Origin: Acanthamoeba sp. SK_2022b
Taxonomy: Eukaryota > Discosea > Longamoebia > Acanthamoebidae
Assembly: GCA_027943245.1 (NCBI GenBank)
Contig: JANDJZ010000045.1
Location: 145,397 to 209,396, forward strand
Direction of reading: 5' to 3'
DNA: 64,000 nucleotides
A model generated the notes under the pieces. It made no database searches. It had not been told where the DNA came from and was given only the letters and a program-made list of their open reading frames with translations. This document shows positions 32,129 to 42,571 of the stretch, one piece after another; position 1 is the stretch's first letter, and every line of letters starts with the position of its first letter. The position numbers were made by a program, and so were the translations under genes.

Positions 32129-32182
32129 AACCATAGTTATTAAAAGAGATTAATATTTTCTTTTAACCATAGTTATTAAAAG
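32129..32182. repeat. 18-bp direct repeat in AT-rich spacer
   Basis: AACCATAGTTATTAAAAG occurs twice (32129-32146 and 32165-32182) in a strongly AT-rich stretch (32130-32260) between the divergently transcribed RhoGEF-MORN and chromo/SANT genes. It could be part of the shared promoter region. Confidence 0.8.
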
Positions 32183-32316
32183 AAAAAATATAACATATGG
32201 AATGGTAAGAAAATATTTTTCTCTTACATTTTTCGTTTGTATTGCTTTCGCGCTTGATTGCTCAAAGCAAGGTTGTTGTGTAAAGCAACAAAAATCAGAA
32301 GGCTCTGTGCACGAGG

Positions 32317-32950
32317 ATGGTACGGAAGAAGAGAGCGTCTAGGATGTCTACAGTACGTCAACACCTGGGGTTGTTGTGTACATGTTCGCTCATTCATCCA
32401 ATCTGGTACTGAAACGAAGGGGCTGCAGGGCCCACGCACGCCTGTTGTTGCCAACAGGGTCGCCCACGATGAGGAGTACGAGGTCCAGGTGCGTCGACTC
32501 CACTCCCACCCGTGGAGAGCTTGGCTCCTGATCTGTACTCGACCCAGGTGCTACGCACGAGAGTGGTGAATGGCGTGGAGGAGTCGTTCGTGCACTGGGT
32601 CGGTTGGGGCGCGGAGCACGACGAGTGGATTCCCTCGGCCAACGTGAGCACAGTCGGGGCCGAGCAGCGGGAACCGGAGAGGAGGGAGCAGGAGCTGCGT
32701 CGAATGCAGAAAGAGCCGAGTCTGAAGAAGGAAGAGGCCGAGAGGAAGCAGAAGGAATGGGAGGAGAAGAGAGACAAAGAACTGCAGCAGCATCAACAAC
32801 AGGAGAAGGAGCAGGAGAAGGAGCAGGAGAAGGAGCAAGAGCAGGAGAAGGAGAAGGAGAAGGAGAAGGAGAAGGAGAAGGAGAAGGAGAAGGAGAAGGA
32901 GCAAGAGAAGGAGCAAGAGAAGGAGAAGGAGCAGGAGCAGGAGCAGGAGA

Positions 32951-32991
<41 letters not shown>

Positions 32992-33663
32992 AAGGAGAAG
33001 GAGAAGGAGAAGGAGAAGGAGAAGGAGAAGGAAAAGGAGGAGCGCGAGGTAGCGCAGATAGGGAAAGACCAGGAGATAGAGAAAGAGAAAGAGAAAGAGA
33101 AAGAGAAAGAACGAGAGCAAGAGGGGGAGAACGAACCGAGGAGCGAAAAGCAAGTAGTCGTTCCCGACAGTCAGGAGCGGCGACGAGCGTCGCAGGGCGG
33201 GGCCAAAGGCGCTCGTGGCGCGAAGAGGAAGCGAGCCGGACACGCGGACGCAGGGAACGACCTCGACGCGAAGACGGAGCCCGGCGAAGACGAGGTAGAG
33301 GAGAGCCAAGATGGCGAGAAGACGGAAACGCAGAAGCAGAAGAAGAGAGCGCGCAAGGGAAAAGCAACAAGGACCGACCAAGGTCGAAGCGAAGATAAAA
33401 ATGAGGAGGAGGAGGACGACGAAGACAATGGTGAAGAGGACAGCGACCAGGACTATGGGGTCGAGCGTGAATGGCTTCGCAAGCCGTGGACGGCTCACGA
33501 GGTGAGCCAGCTGGAGGAGGCCGCGGAAGAGGCCACCCAACTGGACGGATACGTGTCGTGGACGCACGTTGCCTCTCGGCTAGGCAACCGCACTCCCAAG
33601 TGACCTACACCCACTCCTTCTCTTCTTGTGCATGTGGACGGACACTCAAGCAGGTCTCATGCC

Positions 33664-33722
<59 letters not shown>

Positions 33723-36700
33723 GTGTCTTTGGCGTGGCGTGCAGGTCGTGCCAGCGCAGATGGGAGCGACTGCAATCGTGCCGCGCCTATTACAGGTCGC
33801 CCCGAGAGATGAAGAAGAGAGAAGTACGTCTCTGTCTGTCTGTGTCACTCGAGCCTTGTCAAATATCGCTTGACTTTCCGATCCTGGGATCTCCTCAACC
33901 TGATGGATGGTGGTTGTCCCCCCCCCCCTTTTTCCAGAGGATGATCAGCGCGAGCCGCAAGCGCCCTTGGACTGAACAAGAGGAGGCCAAACTCATGCGG
34001 GAGGTCGCCAGGCGGGGACTCCACTATGACAGCGGTACCGTGTCCTCCCCCGGGCTTGTCTTATCATGCGACTTACTGTTTTGCTGTTTTGTACGCGCGT
34101 GATGGCTCGATTGTTCGCACACAGAGCTGTGGGTCGAGCTGGAGTCCAAGTTCAGGCGGTCCGCGGGGGCGCTGCAGCTGCGTTGGTCGGAGCTGCACAG
34201 TCAGAGAGGCCGCGCCGTGAGCCTCAATAGCGACGACCAAAGCAGGTACGGCCCTTGCCTCCCTCCCTCCCTCCCTCTCTATCTCTTCGCTCCATGAGAC
34301 TCGCGTGGCGACTTGTGACATCTCGGGTGTGTTTGGGGGGGGGGTCACCTCAGTGATGACTTTGACTACACGAAAGGGAAGGGGAAGAGGGGCGAGAGAA
34401 GGAGGAGGAGGAAGAAGACCGGTAAGGGGGGCGATGCATTGAACCGCAGGCGAAGTCGAAAGCTCGCGTTCCAATCGAGTCAGGAGGTCGACGCCTCCGC
34501 CGAGGAGGAGGAAGAGGAAGAGGAAAAGTCTTCATCAGATGAGCAGGAGCAGGAGCAGAAGAACAAGCGTCGACAAAAACGAGCTGGGGACGACGGAGCG
34601 GACGATGGCAGGAACAAAGGCAAGGGCAAAGAGAAGGTCGGCGATGACGACAAGGATGAGAGCACGGACGAGCGGGAGCGGCGCAAGGTCGACAAGGCCC
34701 TGGCGCCCAGGCCTAGTTCCAGCTCGAGCTCCAGCTCGAGCCAGCAAATGGCTCGCTACCGCCGAAAGCAGGTGCAGGATGTCGATGATATCCAGGACGA
34801 CGACGACGACGAGAAGAAGAAGAAGAAGGCTAAAGGAGCGACCAGGCGTGAGGCGAGCGGCAACGAGGAGGAGGGCTCGCCCTACATCAGCCTCGACGAA
34901 ATGGACTACCCCGCGGTCCAAGGCCAGGACTCTCCCCATATCGAGTGGCCCACTGTTGGTGAGGACGGCCGTGATGACGTCAGCGGCGGCGTATGGCAGG
35001 ACGTCGCCGACAACGACGGTGACGAGGAGATCCCCTGGGACGGAAGGTCAACCGCCAGAGAGGCCCAACCAACTCTCGACCGAGCGGACGAGGAGCAGGA
35101 CGACGAGCTGAAGGTCGAAAGAAGAGTCGCATCGCCGCAGGTATTGGAGGAGGAGGAGGAGGCCAGCGACGACGATCTCGTTATCATCGAGGTGGACTAC
35201 CCTTGTCCCCCGAACGAACCGACCAGTCTGCACAAGCCTGCGGGCGACGACAGGCAAGAAGAGGCGGAAGAGGCGGAAGAGGAGGAAGAGGACGAGGGAG
35301 GGGAAGTGGGCGAAAGCAGTGAGGAGAGGAAGGAGAGGGAGAGGCTACAGGCAGAGAGGCTTCACGCGTGGGTGGAGCGTCAGCGCGAGTTGAACCTCGA
35401 GAAATACGGCCAGCGGACGCTCTCTCCCAGGCTCGCCAGCAGGACTCTGCCGCGGCCGAACAGGCGGAGGCGCACAATCGCCGGAGAACATGAGGAAGAA
35501 GAAGAGCTGCAGCGCGAGCGTGCCGAAACCAGCGCCGAAGGAGCCCCACGTCACGGCGACGTCGACAAGATGAGACGACGGAAGCCAAGACGCACGATCA
35601 GCACAGACCTTGCCGCGCAGGAGGGGGAGGGCGTTGACGATTTCCTCATGGGGCGGGACCGCAAGCGGCGCCGAGGGCACGAGAGTGCAGGCGAGGGGCC
35701 CGACGGGGTGAGGAGTGAGGAAGAGCGGCGCAGCAAGCGAGCGCGCACCGACTCGGCGATGGACGAGAACGGCTGGGCGCCCGTTGTCGTCAATGCATTC
35801 CGAGGCTGCGAGGGCGAGGGCGAGGGCGAGGGCGAGGGCGAGGGCGAGGGCGAGGGCGAGGGCGAGGGCGAGGGCGAGGGCGAGGGCGAGGGCGAGGGCG
35901 AGGGCGAGGGCGAGGGCGAGAGAAGCAGAGAAACGGCGGAGGGTAGGGACCAGGAGGAGGAGCGGGAATGGGAGATGATCGCCCACTTAGAGACAGTCGC
36001 CCACGAGAGAAGGGAAGCACTCAAGGCCAAGCGCAGACGTGCCCACGAGGAAGCCGTAGTCGGCGACGACGAGACCGCGGAGACCGAAGAGAGGGAGATT
36101 ATAGAACGAATCGAGAGCGCGGTAGCCAAGAGGAAGAAGGCGGTCGACCGCGCCAGGCTCGAGCGAGCGAAGACGGCCGACAATTCCGAATGGCATGTCG
36201 TGTACGGCGACGCGTACGAAGTCGAGGGCCAAGGCGCCGCCGAGAAGGCGACGATGAGCCGAGAGGCGCGGAACGAGGAGAGGAGACGAACCGAGCGCGA
36301 CGTGATCGCCGACATCGAGCGAGCGGTGCGGCGACAGCGGCGCAAGAGCCTCCAGGCCGAGCACCTGCGTGACCAGCGCGAGCGAGATGCGGCGGCATGC
36401 GCCGAGCGGCAGCGTGAAGCCCAGCTCGAGGTCCGCGAGCAGACGGTCAAGATCGAGAAGCTGCTGACCAAGAGGCGGCGCAGGCAATCGAGTCTAGGCC
36501 TCCCCGTTTTGGAAGGCCCAGGCCAAGCAGGCGACGGTGATGACGGCATGGACGAGCTTGAGGAAGACGTGGATCACACAGTGAAAGAGCTGAGGCGTCT
36601 GGTGGAGCGCCGCCGCCGCGAGCAGGAGGCGAGGAGGAGACAGCGACTCGAGGACGAGCGACGACAGGAAGCCGAGAGGCGTGTCCGGGAGGCGGAGGAG

Positions 36701-36748
36701 CGCAAAAGGGTCGAGCAGCTGCACCGCTACTGGCACCAGCGCGGTTGA
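32317..36748 (+). CDS. Chromo-barrel / tandem SANT (Myb) chromatin protein
   Basis: Seven exons (32317-32352, 32429-32488, 32548-33599, 33745-33823, 33938-34034, 34125-34245, 34354-36748) sum to 3840 nt, 1279 residues. N terminus: a chromo-barrel (AHDEEYEVQVLRTRVV, SFVHWVGWGAEHDEWIP), the MRG/Esa1 type that binds methylated histone or RNA. Next a Glu/Lys/Gln repeat of about 80 residues, then two SANT/Myb units: KPWTAHEVSQLEEA...WTHVASRLGNRTPKSCQRRW and KRPWTEQEEAKLMREVA...ELWVELESKF...LQLRWSEL. The remaining 750 residues are highly charged with Glu/Arg coiled-coil-like stretches (RQREAQLEVREQ, RRQRLEDERRQEAERR), interrupted by a (EG)n run. A chromatin-remodelling or transcription role is inferred. 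Start chosen because the 36-nt first exon joins in phase. Confidence 0.8.
32802..33039 (+). repeat. In-frame (GAGAAG/GAGCAG)n hexamer array
   Basis: About 40 codon-pair units encoding alternating Glu-Lys and Glu-Gln within the chromo/SANT protein. Because the unit is a multiple of three, length changes would keep the frame. Confidence 0.95.
33665..33720. repeat. (GT)28 microsatellite in intron
   Basis: 56 bp of GT in the third intron of the chromo/SANT gene, between its two halves of the first SANT unit. Confidence 0.97.
35810..35920 (+). repeat. In-frame (GAGGGC)n hexamer array
   Basis: About 18 perfect units encoding Glu-Gly repeats in the C-terminal half of the chromo/SANT protein. All six frames stay open, which creates false ORFs of Arg-Ala, Pro-Ser and Leu-Ala repeats. 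Confidence 0.97.
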
Positions 36749-37122
36749 GCCTCCCCTCTGAGGATCAGACAACCGACATGTGCGCTAAGGTGTAAGGAGG
36801 AGGGCAGAGGGCAAGAGAACAATCATTCCTTGATTGGTTGAGAACGACACGAAAAGTAAGTGGGCGAGGAGGTCGGCCTTGCAAACTTTTGGCTTATGGG
36901 CAGCGAAGCTGTCTTCGTCCCTGGTGAAGCCATGTATGAGGGCTTTCCAACCTCCTTGTACAAGGGGTGATGCTTATCGGGTTCAAGCGCAAGGACGGCG
37001 TCGCGCAAAGGTTTGGCGTGGGCGAGAAGAAGGTAAGCAGGAAGGCTGTCTGAGTATACTTGATGCCAAAGCTCTACACGCAACCAACACGGCATGCCGC
37101 ATGTGGGAAAGCCACCTCCCGC
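36749..37122. other. Intergenic between convergent genes
   Basis: About 370 bp. A 90-codon minus-strand frame (36823-37095) is open but has no recognised domain and no clear splice link to the gene upstream on that strand. Nothing else seen. Confidence 0.5.
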
Positions 37123-39505
37123 TCACGCGCCGTGCGACACGGGGTTTTTCTTGACCTTCTTGGCCTTCTGTCTGCGGTGGCTGTCCTCTTGATCTTCATC
37201 GACGTCGGTGTCGGCCTCCTCGGCCATCTCCTCGAACGACTGCTCGATCACAGCCTGCGCGACGTTGGTGAGGCCGAGCAGGTTGAGGAAGCGCACGACC
37301 TTGCGGTCGAGCCACGCCTTGTTGGGCATTGCCGCGAGCCAATCCTTCGGCAGTGCCGAGTACCCGTAGCGCGCTCCCCACAACGCGCCGCACACAGCAC
37401 CGTTCCTGGTCGTTTTGTCAATGTGAGTCGGTGAGGCAACGAGGCGCAAGTGAGGAGAAGGCATACGTGTCGGCGTCACCTCCCTCGCGGATGAGCAAGT
37501 TGATCATGTGCTTAAAGTCGCTGGACGCGCACAGGCCCCAGAAGCCCGACCCGACACACTTAAACGTGTAACCTATCTTGGACGCAGCGTCCAGCTCGAG
37601 GCTATGCAGGCTGGCCTCCGAGGCGTCGCGCTTGATGTGTTGCTTGAACTCCTCCTCATATTGCGGCTCCAGCAGCTGCATGTCGTGCCACGTTGTCGTG
37701 TCATCAGCCCAAGAGCAAAGACAAGTGCCAACTGGGGAGCGCGGCATACCTTGAGTCCATGGGCGACGGCCTCGTCGATGAGTTGCTGCAGACGCTCGCC
37801 AGACCACTCGACGTCGTGGCGCTGGAGCATCATGGCGATGGCGGTGGCGGTCGCCACGGAGCTGGCCAGGCACCGCGAGTCAAAGTGAGTGACCTTGGCG
37901 ATGCGGACGGTGTTGGCGACGACCCGGTCGAGGTCGTCGTGGTCAAGGATGCCCAGGACAGACGTTCGCATGACCGCCCCGTTGGGCGCGGCGTTGCGGT
38001 TGAGCCTGATCCAGGCGGCCTCGGCCGCGGCGTGCGGATCTTGCAGGAACTGCGGATGGTACACGACCTGAGCCGTGGTGGCGCCCAGCCCCATGCCCGA
38101 CGCGTCGCCCAACTCGGGGAAGCCCCGTTCAATCCACCGCTGGCCATGCGCGACTGGGTGAGTGAGGCGCACAGCGTGATGCAGCGAAATGTGTCGCAGA
38201 AGGAGTAATAACGGTGGAGGCTGCGGTACCAGGAGCTTGGCTGCATAGCGGTGCTCGTCGACGGAGCCGTTAAGCTCGAGGATCGTCTCCAAGATGAGGA
38301 TCATCTGGTCGCTGTCATCGGTCCTGTGATATTGGTGTGGGGAGCAGTGTCCGCTTGATGAGCCATGGTCATGCAAGACACCTGTGTGAATGCACAGAAT
38401 CTCAAGAGGGCGCCTACCAGTCGCCCCGCTTCCAGCGTCTATTGTGGGCGTTGAGTTGGTAGTCGGGAAAAGGCACGGCCTCGCTGCCATACACCCGCTG
38501 GATCTGCTTCTTGTTCATAAACTCGGTGGCTGATGATGCAGATAAAAATATAAAAAGTAGAAAGAAATATCAGTTAAAATAAAGCCCAGGCAAGGATGAC
38601 ACAGAGTGGATGAGGAGTGGCAACAGGCGCAAAAAGGAGAGGCCGCTTACCGAGCCCAACGGCGTCCCCCAGGCAGTTGCCATAGATGCAGCCGAGGATG
38701 CGATCGATCTTCTTGTCGGCCAGCACCGACTGGTCCAGCTCAGCAAACCACCACGCGTCCTCGCCCGGCGGCCCCGACGACGAAGTTGACGACGACGACG
38801 GCGTACCTTCCGCGTCCGTGTTGGGGACCGTCACGAGCTGGACTGTTGACGGCCAGTGGTCGCGAATGAGTCAAATATACCTAGCGTGAACGATCGCACG
38901 AGAGAGCGTACTCTCTTCTAGCGCAGCCTCACCGATGACCTTCCGCTCCTCGAATGGAGCACTGCCGAACTTGGCCTCGTGCAGAGCCGCGAACAAGGGC
39001 CACAGTTCCTGCAGGACGCAAGGCGTGTGTGAGACCCACATTCGCGGATGGGCGAGCTCCTCCAAGCTCGTATCCTTTTTTTTTTGGTGTGGACAGTCGT
39101 ACTCTTGCAACGATGTAGCTTTCGCATTCGTAGCACCAGAACGACAGGTCGGAGAAGCTGTGGGCACGGCACGGTCCACAAAGCGTTGCGTTGTCCACGC
39201 GCATTTCGAGTCGAGAAAAACGGCAGGCTGCCGTCAGCAGGCAGGTAGGCAGAATTACCTGCAGTTGATGGCGTGATGGGACTGCTCATGGTGTGCCGCT
39301 GCGTGTCCGTTGACGTAGCGGCTGCAGAAGACGCCGTAGCAGCCCAGGCACAGCCAATTCTCGCCAGCGTGCCCGCAGTCAATGCAGCCCCATTCCAGCA
39401 GCTCCGCTGCCCACAAGGTTAAGGTTAGGATTCCTTGCTCAGGTCGTTATTATTTGACTTTAACGCACCATCAACAACGAAGTTGGTTGGCTGTGCATGG
39501 ACATG
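37123..39505 (-). CDS. UBP zinc finger fused to ADP-ribosylglycohydrolase
   Basis: The minus-strand start at 39505 (MSMHSQPTSLLM) splices in phase to a HDAC6-type ZnF-UBP domain (39400-38945): CIDCGHAGENWLCLGC, YGVFCSRYVNGHAAAHHEQS, DLSFWCYECESYIV, HEAKFGSAP. In known members this finger binds the free C-terminal Gly-Gly of ubiquitin. An intron then joins in phase (EE to QLVTVPNTDAEG) to a DraG/ARH-type ADP-ribosylglycohydrolase: ILGCIYGNCLGDAVGL, DWTDDSDQMILIL (metal-binding Asp cluster), GMGLGATTAQVV, NGAVMRTSVLG, GYTFKCVGSGFWGL and EGGDADTNGAVCGALWGA (second metal site). Both metal-binding Asp sets are intact, so the hydrolase should be active on ADP-ribose linkages. The basic tail ends KAKKVKKNPVSHGA. 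The combination suggests an enzyme acting on ADP-ribosylated ubiquitin or ubiquitin-linked targets (inference). Confidence 0.82.
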
Positions 39506-39978
39506 AGTCTTTACGTGTGGGCAGTCCCTCTTCGGCTCCCTGTGTAAAGATTGTCAAGAACTATGCAAAAGGCAAAGATCTGCAGCGGCCAGTACACCGA
39601 AAATCCAGCAAGGTCGTCATCCTGGTTCATCTTTGGTGTGGCTTTCCACGAACTGTATTCTTTTCTATGTGCGCTAATCCTTTTTATTTCTTGCAAGTAA
39701 TTGGTTATTTACAAGCGAAAAATGAAATGTACCGGAGTGATTACTTGGGACTGGCAAAATCATCTCAGGGCAGCACCAATGTTTGCAAGTGCACTGGTGG
39801 ATCTCCTCCAATGGTAGATGGAAAGATCATGGAACTGAAGGAGCTGTGCCCCATGGTTCTGTACTTGCATGGTTTTCCTTATGTCGCAAGCTGCCCTGAC
39901 TTTGATCATGCAAAATTTGGAAAAAAAAATATCAACCTGTGAATAGGTTGAAATGGATGAGTGCACAAAAAAACGCTA
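39506..39978. other. Spacer upstream of the fusion gene
   Basis: About 470 bp, turning from genic to AT-richer sequence. A + strand frame runs through it to 39942 (LQVIGYLQAKNEMYRSDY..) without a recognised domain or in-frame start close to it; regarded as unsupported. Confidence 0.4.
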
Positions 39979-40159
39979 TTGATGTTCCACGGTTTTGTGG
40001 CACCCAAGCTCAAGAAACCTGACAAATGTCACTCTTGGTGCCTCAGACCTTGGTTTGGGTGTCAGGTTTCCTGAACCAGGCGCTGTGACAAGAGTTTGAG
40101 TTGTTGGCACTTGCAGTGCAAGTTTCTGTCAGAAAAAAGCATTTTTTTTGTATTTAAAT

Positions 40160-40395
40160 TTTGGACTGGTCAGCAGTCATGCTGGTTGGCAGTCGTGGCC
40201 ATTGGTTGGCGGTCTTGCTGGTCAGTTGGCAGTCATGCTGGTCAGCAGTCAGCATTCATGCTGGTCAGCAGTTGCAGCCATTGGTTGGCGGTCATGCTGG
40301 TCCACAGTCAGCAAGCATGCTGGTTGGCAAGCACACTGGTCAGCAGTCTTGCTGGTCAGACTGGGCAGCGGTCAGCAGCCATGGCTGGCATCAGG
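40160..40395 (+). repeat. Imperfect tandem array of GCTGGTCAGCAGTCAT-like units
   Basis: About 235 bp made of 14-30-bp variants of GCTGGTCAGCAGTC and GCCATTGGTTGGCGGTC, between the left end of the Tc1/mariner element and the end of its transposase gene. Confidence 0.8.
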
Positions 40396-40434
40396 GGTGG
40401 GGGTGGTGATGGTGGCAGTCAACCAAGGGCAAGG

Positions 40435-41948
40435 TCATGACACCATGATCTGCAGCATGTTCATGCCACTACCAAAGAACAGAGCCCACTCCTGCTGCCA
40501 GCACATAGATGCTGGCTCAAGGTCATTGAAGAGCTCCAGGTGTAGTAGCTTGCCGCAGAAGGGGAGAGTGTTGGCACACTGGTTGTAGTACCTGGCAACG
40601 TGAGTGGAGTAGTGCACAGCATTGTTGGCTGTGATTGTCGCCAGACCCTCTCTGATGGCCTCCTCAAGCCCAGCACAGTTGGAGAAGGTAGCCCACCACA
40701 CATAGGCCTTGATTTTCACAAACACATACTCAATGGGGTTCATGAAGGGGGAATAGGGCAGGAGGAAGAGGTGGCAGATGCCTTGGTTCTGTGTGGAGAC
40801 AAAGAGAAGGGAGGAGCAAGTCAGCATGCACACCCACACGCACACACACACAACAAACAAGGGGAGATACCTTGAGCAGCTCAAGAGTCACATGGATCTC
40901 ATTGGTGTGATGGATCAATGCATTGTCAAGGAGGATGAGCACGTTCTTGGGCAGCAGTGGTAGGAGGTCAAGCAGGAAGAGGCAGAAGTCATCTGCTGTC
41001 ATCCCACGCTTGCCCTTCTCACAGCTATGGACAAACTTGTGAAAGATCATCCCAGTCTTGCACAGGGCAGCAATGAGGGTCACGTTGTTGCCCTTGGGCA
41101 GCACCAAGAGCCATGCTGGTGTGCCCTTGAGCGAACAGCCCTTTGTGACACGCACATGTAGATTGCTGGGCATCTCATCAATGAAGACAAGGGGGCAGCC
41201 CATGAACTCTTGCATGCGATTCACAACAAAGTCATACCATTGCATCTTGACCAAGTCTGTGTTCCATTGCTCAGGGATGATGATGAGGTCCTTGTACAAC
41301 ACATCCACAGTCTCAAAGATCCTCTCAAGCACACATGTCCTTGCCACACTGCATGTGGAGGTGGGCAAGGATGTCCTTGAGGGTGAGCCATGGCGTGGCC
41401 TCAATCCAGTCAAGGATAAGAGCCACATCCTCACCATCAAGCTTGGGCTTGGGACCACAACACTTCTTGGTCGGCCATGGTGGAGCGTCATCACCAAGAG
41501 CAAGGGCCTGCTCTTGGTCCTCCTCATCTTGTGCAGCTCGTGAGATGCAATGCGCTGAAGACAAGGAGATGTTGTAGGCCTGTGCTGCCTCTGTTGGGGT
41601 CATCTCCCCCCTGAGCACCTTCTTGCCAACAAGGGCTCACACTTCCTCACTGATCATCTGCTTCCTCACACCTTCCTTGGGTGGTTCTATCCCAGCCACT
41701 TCCTCTCCTCATGTGGCAACCAACTGCACCAGCGCTTCTTTCTTCCTCTCACTTGCTTCCACTTGTGTGACAAGCATGCGGAGCTTCTTCCTCTTCCTCT
41801 TCCACTTCTCTGTGAGCTGGTCGTTCTCCTTGGAGACTAGCACCAGTGCCTCTTGTGGGTGGACATAGGGTAGCTCAATGGAGGTGGGGGCGTTGTGTGG
41901 CAAGCTGTGGTGGAGCTCATCCTCGCTCAAGATCTCTTCGACGTTCAT
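40435..41948 (-). pseudogene. Tc1/mariner transposase, interrupted
   Basis: Starts MNVEEILSEDELHHSL at 41948. Two in-frame TGA stops occur near 41707 and 41638 before the helix-turn-helix region (TPTEAAQAYNISLSSAH; KLDGEDVALILDWIEATPWL). Near 41340 the reading moves to another frame. The DDE core is still clear: VFIDEMPSNLHV (first Asp), ILLDNALIHHTNEI (second Asp) and, after a GT-AG intron at about 40789-40869, LLPYSPFMNPIEYVFVKIK (acidic third residue). The two stops and frame change make it a pseudogene unless additional introns remove them. Confidence 0.8.
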
Positions 41949-42166
41949 TGTGGCTGAAAATAAAAACGAATTCAGGTGCCAAATACTTGAGCTTTTGTGT
42001 CTGCGTTCTGTTCTTGCCTTTCACAAAATCTGAATTTGGGTGCATGGACCTGGGCTTTCCTGCCAGAATCCTGGCCGCAGGGTCAGGAAACCCGCACCTC
42101 TGAACCAAGAAACTGTGGAACGTCAATAGTCATCTACTGCTGGTGCTTGGTACAATTAAAGGTTTG

Positions 42167-42182
42167 TTTTGATTAATCAAAA
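42167..42182. repeat. 16-bp perfect palindrome
   Basis: TTTTGATTAATCAAAA, 40 bp outside the right end of the Tc1/mariner element. Could be a homeodomain-type protein site or chance in AT-rich DNA. Confidence 0.6.
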
Positions 42183-42224
42183 TGTTCCTAACTAACGCGC
42201 TGATCATACTGTACGCAGGCAGGA

Positions 42225-42527
42225 GTGGCAAGGCGGTTGCCCAACAAGACCACCAACGTCCTGTCGTCCGACAACACTGCGACCCCAAACGGGGAAGCTG
42301 ACGCAAGCGACGCCACCGAGACCGACCAAGTCACGAGTTATACCGCTCACCCACCAGACCCCGTCACCAAAGTGGTCGAACATCACGATCATAACGTGGA
42401 CAATCCATTAGTCTTCGACTTTGAAACCCTATGGAACTCTTCCGCGGTGCGCGACACCATGCCGGTTCGGTCAGAAACGGACGACGAGCCTTTGTCAGAG
42501 GCGCTTTACAAGATGCGAGGGCATTAG
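42225..42527 (+). CDS. Hypothetical last exon, uncertain
   Basis: An open frame of 100 codons, preceded by a good splice acceptor (TGTACGCAG at 42211-42219), ending in DEPLSEALYKMRGH. Composition resembles the host genes (Thr/Asp/Glu-rich, CG-containing), unlike the adjoining transposon. No domain recognised and no upstream exon found; if real, its 5' part may have been displaced by the Tc1/mariner insertion 100 bp away. Confidence 0.3.
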   Translation: MARRLPNKTTNVLSSDNTATPNGEADASDATETDQVTSYTAHPPDPVTKVVEHHDHNVDNPLVFDFETLWNSSAVRDTMPVRSETDDEPLSEALYKMRGH

Positions 42528-42571
42528 CCTTCAACTGAGTTACACCCTTGCGAACAAAGTTTACACACATC

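Larger units (their letters stand above)
39979..42126 (-). mobile_element. Tc1/mariner (IS630-type) DNA transposon, decayed
   Basis: 2148 bp flanked on both sides by TA, the canonical target of this superfamily. Ends are inverted repeats of about 20 bp: left TTGATGTTCCACGGTTT, right (complement) TTGACGTTCCACAGTTT. A second, inner palindromic block with CAAGAAACCTGACA and TGTCAGGTTTCCT lies just inside the left end and recurs near the right end (GGGTCAGGAAACCC). It carries a broken transposase gene on the minus strand and an array of short tandem repeats on the 3' side. Confidence 0.85.

Noticed and set aside
32390..33567. Minus-strand leucine- or serine/proline-repeat proteins opposite the Glu/Lys array
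   Set aside because: Shadows of the hexamer repeat on the opposite strand.
35345..36549. Very long open frames on the minus strand and other frames across the (GAGGGC)n array
   Set aside because: They are produced by the repeat, which is open in all six frames; only the frame continuous with the SANT exons has domain support.
36823..37095. 90-codon minus-strand frame ending SRCSQPIKE-like tail downstream of the fusion gene
   Set aside because: No domain, no convincing splice link, and the ADP-ribosylglycohydrolase already has a proper stop at 37123.
39382..39942. 186-codon plus-strand frame upstream of the Tc1/mariner element
   Set aside because: Overlaps the antisense of the ZnF-UBP first exon and lacks any recognised domain or plausible promoter.
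40147..40588. Trp/His/Ala-rich frames in several registers
   Set aside because: Translation of the GCTGGTCAGCAGTC tandem array, not a protein.
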